A stretch of DNA of 32,036 nt, taken from positions 1 through 32,036 of the forward strand of contig JAJRYT010000056.1 in assembly GCA_024275635.1 (NCBI GenBank). The letters run 5' to 3'. The notes under the pieces were generated by a model. The model worked only from the letters and a program-made list of their open reading frames with translations. It was not told the origin of the DNA and did no database searches. A program made the position numbers and the translations under genes. This DNA is from Chloroflexota bacterium. GTDB lineage: Bacteria > Chloroflexota > Anaerolineae > Promineifilales > Promineifilaceae. Shown here piece after piece: positions 1 to 6,406 of this stretch; position 1 is the stretch's first letter, and the number at the start of each line of letters is the position of its first letter.

Positions 1-160
1 CGTACCGGCTGACATCGAAGTGTGTGATGGGGCCGATTCCGGAACGGCCGTTTAACAACCCATCCCAACTTTCCGCCGCCGTATGCCCAATCGGACTCAT
101 TGCCCCCACCCCGGTGATGACGATACGCGGCCGGCCGCGAGAGTCTAAGTATTTATCCAT
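1..160 (-). CDS. fabF: beta-ketoacyl-ACP synthase II, N-terminal part (runs off the window)
   Basis: Only the first 53 codons are in the window. They read as the KAS II N terminus: RIVITGVGAMSPIGHTA, then SGIGPITHFD. The family condenses malonyl-ACP with acyl-ACP in fatty-acid elongation. The catalytic Cys and His residues lie outside the window, so activity cannot be judged. The start is the ATG at 158-160; no other in-frame Met precedes the conserved strand. It lies downstream of plsX on the same strand, separated by a repeat-filled 95-base gap, which fits a lipid-synthesis cluster. The N terminus is similar to the complete KAS II at 8211, so the genome carries at least two paralogs. Confidence 0.85.
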   Translation of the reverse strand, partial: MDKYLDSRGRPRIVITGVGAMSPIGHTAAESWDGLLNGRSGIGPITHFDVSRY

Positions 161-175
161 GAATTACCCTTGGTA

Positions 176-277
176 GGGATGAGGGATGAGGGATGAGGAC
201 TGAGTAAGGAACCGCCCTACTCGTTCCTCACTACTCATTCCTCAGTCCTTACTCCTCATTCCTCACTACTCATCCCT
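176..277. repeat. inverted/tandem repeat of GGGATGA-type units
   Basis: The left arm (about 177-210) is made of repeats of GGGATGA followed by GGACTGAGTAAGGA. The right arm (about 225-276) holds the complementary units TCATTCC, TCAGTCCTTACT and CTCATCCC, so the region can fold into a long imperfect hairpin. It fills the gap between plsX and fabF, and its right arm supplies the last codons and stop of plsX. It may act as a transcript-end or stability element, but there is no clear U-tract. Confidence 0.7.
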
Positions 278-1254
278 GTTCTTATCGCCTCCACCACTTT
301 CTTTTCCACGATCCGCCGTGCCTGGCCGATGGCTTGCTTCATGGCATAAGCGTTGGAGCCGCCGTGAGCCACAATCACCACGCCGTTCACGCCCAGCAGT
401 GGCGCGCCGCCCACTTCATCCGGGTTCAGGCGGCGGCCGACCCGTTTGAAAGCGGGTCTGGCGAGCAAGCCGCCCAGGATAGTCAGCGGGCTGGCTTTGA
501 TTTCGCGGCGGATCATATTATTCATGTAGCTGGCAATCGCTTCGGCCGTTTTGATAATCACATTGCCGGTAAACCCATCCGTGACGCCGACATCAGCCGC
601 GCCTTGCATGAATTCTTTGGGTTCAATGTTCCCGATGTAATTCAAGCCGCTGGCTTGCAGCAGGGGAATGGCCTCCTTGATGAGCGCATTTCCTTTGCCC
701 TCTTCTTCGCCGTTGGAGATAAGGGCAACACGCGGATTTTGAATGCCTAATGCGCGCTCGACATACAGGCTGCCCATCAGGCTAAATTGGAGCAGATATT
801 CTGGTTTGCAGTCGGCATTGGCGCCATTGTCGATGAGTAACGGCCGTTCCTCAATCGGAAATATCACGCCCAGCGCCGGCCGTTTGACGCCCGGAATCCG
901 CCCCAACCCCACCTGGCGCAGCATGGCCACCGCCAGCGCGCCGCCTGTGTTTCCGGCCGTCACAAACGCATCTGCTTCACCCCTTTTAACCAGACCTATG
1001 CCCACGTGCATCGAAGAATTCGGCTTCCCTTTAACTACTTTTGAGGGCTTGTCAGTCATCTCTATCTTTTGTCCGGCATGTTGGACTTCGATAGATAAAC
1101 CAGACGTATCCAGTTTGGCTAATTCGGTCTCAATTTGCCCCTGGTCGCCTACCAGAATGATGGTGTCCTTAAATTCGCGGGCGGCCAGCGCCGCCCCGGC
1201 TACATCCGGCGCCGGGTGATCGTCGCTCCCCATTGCATCTACCACAATTCGCAT
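256..1254 (-). CDS. plsX: phosphate acyltransferase PlsX
   Basis: PlsX makes acyl-phosphate from acyl-ACP and phosphate, feeding PlsY in phosphatidic acid synthesis; it is a peripheral membrane enzyme. The 332-residue length is typical. The N terminus MRIVVDAMGSDDHP, the central VTAGNTGG, LIDNGAN and ALISNGEEEGKG segments, and VGVTDGFTGNV are family hallmarks. The next gene on the strand is fabF, a common pairing in lipid-synthesis clusters. One oddity is the C-terminal MSSEE and stop codon, which are read from the GGGATGA repeat at 176-277, so the natural end may have been altered by repeat insertion. The ATG at 1252-1254 is the only good start; the ribosome site before it is weak. Confidence 0.95.
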   Translation of the reverse strand: MRIVVDAMGSDDHPAPDVAGAALAAREFKDTIILVGDQGQIETELAKLDTSGLSIEVQHAGQKIEMTDKPSKVVKGKPNSSMHVGIGLVKRGEADAFVTAGNTGGALAVAMLRQVGLGRIPGVKRPALGVIFPIEERPLLIDNGANADCKPEYLLQFSLMGSLYVERALGIQNPRVALISNGEEEGKGNALIKEAIPLLQASGLNYIGNIEPKEFMQGAADVGVTDGFTGNVIIKTAEAIASYMNNMIRREIKASPLTILGGLLARPAFKRVGRRLNPDEVGGAPLLGVNGVVIVAHGGSNAYAMKQAIGQARRIVEKKVVEAIRTGMSSEE

Positions 1255-1351
1255 AAATTTCTCGCTTTTTTCATATCAAGTTAGATGAAACGCTGATTCT
1301 ATCGGTGGGCCAATGTTAAGTCAAAAACCAAGCAGCCTGACGATTGGTAAC

Positions 1352-1435
1352 CGTTCAGACCCTAAGGGTTTTTTGGCCCCATATCATGAGGCTTTCAGGA
1401 GTAAAACCCTTAGGGTCTTGGTAGCCCTCTGAACG
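1352..1435. repeat. inverted repeat with CCCTAAGGG cores
   Basis: AGACCCTAAGGGTTTT at 1357-1372 is the exact reverse complement of 1403-1418, and CGTTC/GAACG extend the arms at 1352-1356 and 1431-1435. Each arm also holds a self-complementary CCCTWAGGG core. It lies between plsX and the toxin-antitoxin pair, which diverge. This is one of several unrelated intergenic hairpins in the window. Without a U-tract directly after a stem I do not call it a terminator. Confidence 0.7.
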
Positions 1436-1461
1436 CTGACGACGATTGCGGCGCACGAAAA

Positions 1462-1477
1462 GTTATGCTATCATAAC
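1462..1477. promoter_or_regulatory. operator-like palindrome upstream of vapB
   Basis: GTTATG-CTAT-CATAAC is a perfect inverted repeat, followed directly by another CATAAC at 1478-1483. It ends 33 bases before the antitoxin start in an AT-rich promoter region. Ribbon-helix-helix antitoxins usually autoregulate by binding such sites. Binding here is inferred from position and symmetry only. Confidence 0.5.
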
Positions 1478-1510
1478 CATAACATTATTTATGCTATATC
1501 GAGGCTTATC

Positions 1511-1795
1511 ATGAAACGCACAACCATCATGGTCGAGGAAGACCTGCTTTACGAATTAAAACAAATCGCCCAGCGACAAAATAAATCCACCTCCAGCGTC
1601 ATGCGGGAAGCGTTGGCCGTTTATGTGGCTGAACAGCATAAAGCCGCGCCGCCGGAGAATCCGCTGCTGTCCATCATCGGGTTAGGGTCAAGCGAAGAGA
1701 TAATGGATTTATCAGATGGCAAAGACGAAGAATTGCTGCGGGAAGGATTGCACCCCCTTGACGGCTGGAGCTTGAAAGATGACAGCGATAGTTGA
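1511..1795 (+). CDS. ribbon-helix-helix antitoxin (VapB-like)
   Basis: A 94-residue protein. Residues 1-45 (MKRTTIMVEEDLLYELKQIA, then STSSVMREALAVYV) have the beta-strand/helix/helix pattern of CopG/MetJ-type ribbon-helix-helix DNA-binding domains. The acidic C-terminal half (DLSDGKDEELLREG) is the kind of flexible tail that wraps and inhibits a partner toxin. It overlaps the PIN-domain toxin gene by 17 bases, the usual antitoxin-first arrangement, and a palindromic site lies just upstream. It is called VapB-like from the partner, because the RHH fold alone does not fix the family. Confidence 0.85.
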   Translation: MKRTTIMVEEDLLYELKQIAQRQNKSTSSVMREALAVYVAEQHKAAPPENPLLSIIGLGSSEEIMDLSDGKDEELLREGLHPLDGWSLKDDSDS

Positions 1796-2198
1796 CACAA
1801 ATTTCCTCGTCTCATTGACCAACCCCAAGGATCGCCATCACGAAACTTGCGCAGCATTGGCACGCAGTTTGCAAGAAAGGCTCGTTGTGCCTTACGTGGT
1901 TTTGCCGGAAGCGACGTATCTGATTGACAAATACCAGGGACATCGCATTATGCGGCAATTTATGCAACGAATGATGCAGCCTGCCTGGAATTTTGAGCCT
2001 TTGCAAGGCAGCGATCTGGTGCGCGTTTCCGCTATCCTGGAAAAATATCACGATCTGAACCTGGATTTTGTGGACGCCGCTATTGTGGCCGTTGCCGAGC
2101 GCTTGACTATATGCCGGGTGTTGACGTTGGATAGGCGGGATTTCAGAGTGATACGGCCGTCTTACTGCCCCTCCTTTGAATTATTGCCTGAAATCTAA
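1779..2198 (+). CDS. PIN-domain toxin (VapC-like ribonuclease)
   Basis: The 139 residues match a PIN domain, the Mg-dependent RNase fold of VapC toxins. The acidic active-site residues expected for the family are present: D6 in AIVDTNFLV, E44 in VLPEATYL, D96/D99 in LDFVDAAIVAVAE, and D118 in LTLDRRDF. VapC toxins cleave tRNA or rRNA when the antitoxin is degraded; the target here is unknown. The start overlaps the end of the antitoxin gene by 17 bases, implying translational coupling. No sign of truncation. Confidence 0.88.
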   Translation: MTAIVDTNFLVSLTNPKDRHHETCAALARSLQERLVVPYVVLPEATYLIDKYQGHRIMRQFMQRMMQPAWNFEPLQGSDLVRVSAILEKYHDLNLDFVDAAIVAVAERLTICRVLTLDRRDFRVIRPSYCPSFELLPEI

Positions 2199-2224
2199 AC
2201 GACCAGCCCACAAAAGCTCCCTGG

Positions 2225-3835
2225 TTATGTTAACATCTCCCACCGTACTTTAGACAGCAGATCAGCCAATTCGCCCGCCAGTAACCCACTGTCGCCGGGA
2301 TACAACTCCGCCGCCGCCGCGTGCCAGTAACCGCCCAGAACGGCCGCTTCATACCCTTCCACCCTTTGCGCCAACAAGCCAACAATCACCCCGGCCAGCA
2401 CGTCGCCGCTGCCGGCCGCGCCCAGCGCCGGGTTGGCAAAAGGCAAAATATGCGCCTGCCCACCCGGTTCAGCCACGACCGTGTACGCCCCCTTCAACAA
2501 AACGATATGCCCCCAGCGCGCCGCCTGCTCCTGGGCCACGGCCACCCGATCCAACTGCTTCAGTTCCGCCAGCGGGACGCCCATCAACCGGGCCATTTCG
2601 CCGGGATGCGGCGTGAGGATGGTGCGCGGCGGCAGTTTTTGCGGCCAATCGGGTATTTGGGCCAGCAGGTTCAGCCCATCGGCGTCAATGACCAGCGGCG
2701 GTAATTGACCAGCAGCTAACAGCGCTTCCATGAAGCCCATCGCCTTGTCTAATCCTGGCCCAACCAACAGCGCTTTGGCCTTAACAGTCTTGTGCAGGGA
2801 TTGGAAGCTGGCGGCTCCCAATGTATCTTCGTCGGGGATGGGCGGGTAGGTGGCTTCGGGCAAGCGCCCGGCGACGGTAGCGCGGATTTTCCCCGGCACG
2901 GCCAGGGCGACCAACCCGGCCCCGACGCGGTAGGCAGCGCGTCCGGCGAGCATGGGGGCGCCCCAATAATGGCCTGATCCAGCGGCGATGAGGGCGGCGC
3001 CAAAGGTGCCTTTATGACCATGTAACGGCCGTTTTGGTAAATGCGTTCGGGCAAATTCGGCCGTAGCCAGTTCCAGGTTCACAGCCGCCACTGCCGGTAA
3101 ATCAGTCGAGATGCCAATGTCGGCCACGACCAGTTCACCACAAGCCGCCGCGCCGGGAAAGATGAAATGCCCCCGCTTCGGCCCGGCAAACGTCACTGTC
3201 AAATCGGCTGGAATGGCTAGCGCATCCAGCACGCCGGTGTCACAGTTCAAGCCGCTGGGGCAATCTACTGCCACGATGGGGAGCGCGAAAGGGTGAGCGG
3301 GTGAGGGGGTGAAGGGGTGAGCGGGTGAAATCAGTGGCTCATTTCCTGGCGCGGCGGTGGCTTTCCGGTTATTGACGGCCGATTTGACCTGTTTCATCAA
3401 CCGGGCTAGTTCGCCTCCGATGGGCCGGGTTACGCCGGTTCCCAACAGGGCGTCAATGATCAGATCGGTCATGTTGAGGCGCGTGCGCAGGGCGCGATAT
3501 CGCTGGTCAAACCCGGCTTCGATGACGAAGAGACCCCTCTGCTGAATTTGGGCGAAGTTGCGGTCTTTTTCAGGATCGCGGGGGCGGTAGAGATAAAAAG
3601 CAACATCAGCCCCGGCCTGCGCCAGGTAACGCCCGGCAACCAGGCAGTCGCCGCCATTGTTGCCTGGCCCAACCAATACCAGGATATTTTTTCCTTCGAC
3701 TGGATAGCGTTCGATGATCGCTTTGGCAACGCTGCGGCCGGCGGTTTCCATCATTTGGTCATAACTGTTGCCGGCGGCGTCACTGGCTTTTTCAGCGGCG
3801 ACCATTTCGGCAACAGTGAAAATTTTAATTGTCAT
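2225..3835 (-). CDS. nnrD: bifunctional NAD(P)H-hydrate epimerase / ADP-dependent dehydratase
   Basis: This fusion repairs hydrated NAD(P)H: the N-terminal epimerase domain (about 1-250) interconverts R and S hydrates and the C-terminal domain (about 265-530) dehydrates the S form using ADP. Seen are GPGNNGGDC at 56-64, VAVDCPSGLN at 188-197, TPHPGEM at 408-414, LLKGAYT at 446-452 and GAAGSGDVLAG at 472-482 with the catalytic Asp at 478. Two oddities: the usual GNNGGDG reads GNNGGDC, and residues about 153-186 form a low-complexity insert with a duplicated PAHPF unit encoded by a GGGTGAGC-type repeat. The ATG is preceded by a strong GGAGGG site five bases away. The nnrE symbol covers the epimerase half. 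Confidence 0.95.
   Translation of the reverse strand: MTIKIFTVAEMVAAEKASDAAGNSYDQMMETAGRSVAKAIIERYPVEGKNILVLVGPGNNGGDCLVAGRYLAQAGADVAFYLYRPRDPEKDRNFAQIQQRGLFVIEAGFDQRYRALRTRLNMTDLIIDALLGTGVTRPIGGELARLMKQVKSAVNNRKATAAPGNEPLISPAHPFTPSPAHPFALPIVAVDCPSGLNCDTGVLDALAIPADLTVTFAGPKRGHFIFPGAAACGELVVADIGISTDLPAVAAVNLELATAEFARTHLPKRPLHGHKGTFGAALIAAGSGHYWGAPMLAGRAAYRVGAGLVALAVPGKIRATVAGRLPEATYPPIPDEDTLGAASFQSLHKTVKAKALLVGPGLDKAMGFMEALLAAGQLPPLVIDADGLNLLAQIPDWPQKLPPRTILTPHPGEMARLMGVPLAELKQLDRVAVAQEQAARWGHIVLLKGAYTVVAEPGGQAHILPFANPALGAAGSGDVLAGVIVGLLAQRVEGYEAAVLGGYWHAAAAELYPGDSGLLAGELADLLSKVRWEMLT
3278..3337. repeat. GGGTGAGC-type tandem repeat inside nnrD
   Basis: Imperfect units of GGGTGA(G/A)(C/G)G follow one another on the plus strand and are translated in frame on the minus strand as a Pro/His/Phe-rich linker with two PAHPF copies, inserted before the VAVDCPSG strand of the epimerase domain. 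It looks like an intergenic-type repeat that entered a gene without breaking the frame. Confidence 0.7.
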
Positions 3836-3937
3836 GAATCCCTCCGGGTTAGATAGAGATAGGGACAGAACTTCTCCTACCTCTGTCTTCTGTCTCTAAG
3901 GTAACGTGCGTAATTAACTTAGCGCTTTGGTCATCCA

Positions 3938-4058
3938 TATTCCATTATCCGTATTCCGTAATCCGTAATCCGTATCGTGTCGGAATACGGTTTACGGAAC
4001 ACGGAACACGGTTTACGGAACACGGAACACGGAACACGGAACACGGAACACGGGACAC
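3938..4058. repeat. palindromic and 7-bp tandem repeat (CGGAACA units)
   Basis: The left part has units such as CCGTAATCCGTATTCC. The right part has their complements CGGAATACGG and TTTACGG, followed by at least five consecutive 7-base CGGAACA units. The whole can fold as an imperfect hairpin. It occupies most of the 226 bases between nnrD and the SDR gene. The spacerless units rule out a CRISPR array. Confidence 0.75.
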
Positions 4059-4061
4059 AGT

Positions 4062-5069
4062 TTACAAAAACCGGGAAGTCATTCCCGAACGCTTCCTAAT
4101 AATTCCCTGCTGCCAATACCATTTTAGCGTTTCTGCAACGCCAATGGCAAAGGGAGTGGGGGTGAATCCTATCTCTTTTTGGGCTTTGGCGGTGTTGATG
4201 CGCCAATCCTGGAAAACGTAGGGGGCCATATTGATGGGGTAAAAGGGTTCGCGGCGGGTGATGCGGGAAACGGCCGTCCACACCTGCGCCAATGTCAGCA
4301 CGACCCAGGCAGGCATAGTCACTCGCCACCGCCTGATTCCGGCCAGTTCACTGATAATGGCGTTGGCCTCGTTGTGGGAGAGGGACTGGCTGCAAATATT
4401 ATATACCTCGCCGGGCTGCCCCCTGGTCAGAGACAACAAAATCGCCTGGACAACATCGGGGACAAACACCGGAAAGGTGATGCGCCGCCCGCCGTTGACT
4501 TTGATGCGCCAGCCGTGTAAAGGTTCTTCGATGAACAGCCGGTTGAAGGCGTAGCGCCCCCAGGGGCCGTAAAAGGCGCCGGGACGCAGAACGATAACGG
4601 GTAGACCGTACTTTTCATGATAAGCGAGCGCCATCTGCTCGCCCTCATACTTGGTAAGCTGGTAGGGTTCCTGGGGATGGCAGGGAGTCGCTTCGTCAAT
4701 GAGTGCGCCCTGTGTACGGCCGACAACAACAAGGGTGGAGATATGGATGAAACGCTCGACTCCAGCGGCAACGGCCGCATCCAGTGCTGCTTTTGTACCG
4801 GCGACGTTGGGCCGCCAAAAATCGGCCATGTCTCCCCAAAAGCGAAAATGTCCGGCGGCGTGAATGACCTGGCGGCAGCCTTGACAGGCATTCAGCACAG
4901 CGCCGGCGTCGCTAATATCGTCAGCATAAGCCAATTCCACACCTAACTGTTGTAAAAAGGTTGTGTCGCTGGTGGGACGGACTAACGCCCGAATGGAGAA
5001 GCCGGCCTCCTTTAAGCGGGGAACCAAATTATGCCCCAGGAAGCCGGTGGCCCCGGTGAGAAGGATCAT
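4062..5069 (-). CDS. NAD(P)-dependent epimerase/dehydratase (extended SDR)
   Basis: The 335-residue protein begins with the Rossmann motif GATGFLG (residues 6-12). It has the SDR catalytic pattern S111 in IHISTLVVVG and Y136-x3-K140 in YQLTKYEGE, followed by VLRPGAFYGP. This places it among extended SDRs related to NAD-sugar epimerases, 3-beta-hydroxysteroid-type dehydrogenases and dihydroflavonol reductases. The substrate cannot be read from the sequence. It is minus strand, with a repeat between it and nnrD and a tRNA gene upstream, so it is probably its own transcription unit. The start is the ATG at 5067-5069, with AAGGTAG about seven bases upstream. Confidence 0.88.
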   Translation of the reverse strand: MILLTGATGFLGHNLVPRLKEAGFSIRALVRPTSDTTFLQQLGVELAYADDISDAGAVLNACQGCRQVIHAAGHFRFWGDMADFWRPNVAGTKAALDAAVAAGVERFIHISTLVVVGRTQGALIDEATPCHPQEPYQLTKYEGEQMALAYHEKYGLPVIVLRPGAFYGPWGRYAFNRLFIEEPLHGWRIKVNGGRRITFPVFVPDVVQAILLSLTRGQPGEVYNICSQSLSHNEANAIISELAGIRRWRVTMPAWVVLTLAQVWTAVSRITRREPFYPINMAPYVFQDWRINTAKAQKEIGFTPTPFAIGVAETLKWYWQQGIIRKRSGMTSRFL

Positions 5070-5103
5070 GGGATACTACCTTAAGAAAACAGCCAATAAT
5101 CAA

Positions 5104-5161
5104 TTGCAAATTGCCAACAAAGCGTATGCCGTTCATTGACAATGAACCATTGATTATTGGC
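5104..5161. repeat. inverted repeat upstream of the SDR gene
   Basis: GCCAATAATCAA near 5104 is the reverse complement of TTGATTATTGGC near 5150, and TTCATTGACAATGAA forms a smaller palindrome between them. It lies between the tRNA gene and the SDR gene, both minus strand, and could end the tRNA transcript, though no U-run follows. Confidence 0.55.
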
Positions 5162-5176
5162 CCTTGAGGATGAAAG

Positions 5177-5249
5177 CGCCCCAGGAGGGACTCGAACCCC
5201 CAACCTACGGTTTAGAAGACCGTTGCTCTATCCCTTGAGCTACTGGGGC
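5177..5249 (-). tRNA. tRNA-Arg (anticodon UCU)
   Basis: Read on the minus strand, this 73-base segment folds as a tRNA. The acceptor stem GCCCCAG pairs with CTGGGGC, then a G discriminator. The D arm contains TAGCTCAAGGGATAGAGC. The anticodon stem ACGGT/ACCGT closes the loop CTTCTAA with anticodon TCT, and the T arm has GGTTCGAGTCC. The UCU anticodon decodes AGA. The 3' CCA is not encoded. There is no sign of an integrated element at its 3' end, where a small palindrome and the SDR gene follow. Confidence 0.95.
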
Positions 5250-5287
5250 GTGCTTCCCGCTAATTTTAATGGTCAATAGATGGGGCG

Positions 5288-5722
5288 TCAACCAACAGAC
5301 TTTTTAGAGATGAGGGAGAGACGGCCGTCGCCAATCCAATCCAACAGGCTGTCCATATCTGGCAGAATCTCATTGGCGGTAAATTTGATGGCCCAATGAT
5401 GAATGTGGGGTGTCACAGCAATAATGTATACACCAGACCGGTAAGCTTCCCACATCTCCATCGCCGTTCCCATACTCACTTTGGGCAGGTAAGCGATCAA
5501 TAAATCGGCTTCCCAGGCCTTCTTCGTCAGCGTCAAAAATGTGTGGCGGGCTTGAACTTCATCATAATTGACGCTGTTTGGGTTTAAGGCGAAGGGGTCC
5601 GTGATTGTCACCTGGGGAACGGCGGCTTGTAACGCCTGGGTGATTTGTGAACGGTAATCCTGATTATCTATTTGGTCATCACGGCGTTCGCCTTGCATGA
5701 CACCGGCTATAAAAACATGCAT
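5288..5722 (-). CDS. nucleoside 2-deoxyribosyltransferase-like protein
   Basis: The 144-residue protein starts MHVFIAGVM and holds ADLLIAYLPKVSMGTAMEMWEAY at about 72-94. The pattern of an Asp-containing strand followed by S-x-G-T-A-x-E is the nucleotide-sugar binding signature of the nucleoside 2-deoxyribosyltransferase superfamily, which breaks or exchanges the N-glycosidic bond of deoxynucleosides. The real substrate is unknown. The open frame extends 52 codons further upstream, but that part is translated repeat sequence. The ATG at 5720-5722, preceded by AAAAGGAAAA, is therefore preferred. Confidence 0.7.
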   Translation of the reverse strand: MHVFIAGVMQGERRDDQIDNQDYRSQITQALQAAVPQVTITDPFALNPNSVNYDEVQARHTFLTLTKKAWEADLLIAYLPKVSMGTAMEMWEAYRSGVYIIAVTPHIHHWAIKFTANEILPDMDSLLDWIGDGRLSLISKKSVG

Positions 5723-5760
5723 CCGTTTTCCTTTTCTGCCAGCCGTGTAACAAGAAACAG

Positions 5761-5832
5761 ACCGCAAAGGCGCAGAGGATGCCAGGGGAATAAACAAAAA
5801 GAGGCTCTCTGTGTTCTTTGCGCCTTTGCGGT
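5761..5832. repeat. inverted repeat with ACCGCAAAGGCGC arms
   Basis: ACCGCAAAGGCGCAGA at 5761-5776 is complementary to 5817-5832 with one mismatch, and GAGG/CTCT extend the stem inward. It lies just upstream of the deoxyribosyltransferase-like gene and fools ORF callers into an N-terminal extension. It belongs to the many different hairpin repeats filling gaps in this window. Confidence 0.7.
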
Positions 5833-5938
5833 TAAACTTTCCTAATTTACAACAAAAACGGATGATGTCATACACCACCCGTTCTGTCCGCCTGCGTTGG
5901 CGCTGACTGACGAATTCTTGATTTACGATGAACTAATT

Positions 5939-6385
5939 TCAGGCATCTTCCAAAATCGGCCGTATACCCTGGTAAACACGCGGGCCGCCTAATGTTTTAA
6001 GAACCACATCAATCGGTTTTTTAACCTGTCGCGCCAATTCCCGCGCCGTTATAGGCTCGTTGGCATTGGCCAATAACACGCAAAAGATAGCGTCTACCAT
6101 GGATGTATGCAGCATGAAATCTTTCGGCAATTGACTGAAGTAGGTTTGCACAATGTATTGGAAGCCATCTACCTGCCGTACTTGTCCGGTCTGGGAGTCT
6201 ACCAGATCAACAAGCTCGCGTTCCATATCCAAGGTGGCTTCATCGGTAATGGGCAGGCGGGTATATAAATAAGTTTTAATATCCAGGTCAGACTTTTCCC
6301 ACCAATCATAATCCACATAGAATTTGGTGTCTGGCGTGGATCGGGCGCGTAATATCGCTTTTAGTTTGGGGCGCGGATTAGACAA
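5939..6385 (-). CDS. hypothetical protein with a possible C-terminal winged helix
   Basis: I do not recognise this 148-residue family. Its C-terminal third (MVDAIFCVLLANANEPITARELARQV, then KPIDVVLKTLGG) has the spacing of a winged-helix or helix-turn-helix module; the N-terminal half is charged and aromatic (YVDYDWWEKSDLDIKTYLY). It lies 21 bases downstream of the 532-residue gene on the same strand, so the two are very likely one operon and may act together. The start is a TTG at 6383-6385, chosen because a clean AAAGGAG lies about five bases upstream and no earlier in-frame start fits. Confidence 0.7.
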   Translation of the reverse strand: MSNPRPKLKAILRARSTPDTKFYVDYDWWEKSDLDIKTYLYTRLPITDEATLDMERELVDLVDSQTGQVRQVDGFQYIVQTYFSQLPKDFMLHTSMVDAIFCVLLANANEPITARELARQVKKPIDVVLKTLGGPRVYQGIRPILEDA

Positions 6386-6406
6386 CTTTACTCCTTTTAT
6401 GAACGG

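Noticed and set aside
3938..4058. Possible CRISPR array
   Set aside because: The units are 7 bases with no spacers, and there are no cas genes in the window.
5177..5249. tRNA as an integration site for a genomic island
   Set aside because: No direct repeat of the tRNA 3' end, integrase or island genes are seen beside it.
5723..5878. N-terminal extension of the deoxyribosyltransferase-like gene
   Set aside because: It is a translation of an inverted repeat and lacks the family start; a good ribosome site supports the ATG at 5720-5722.
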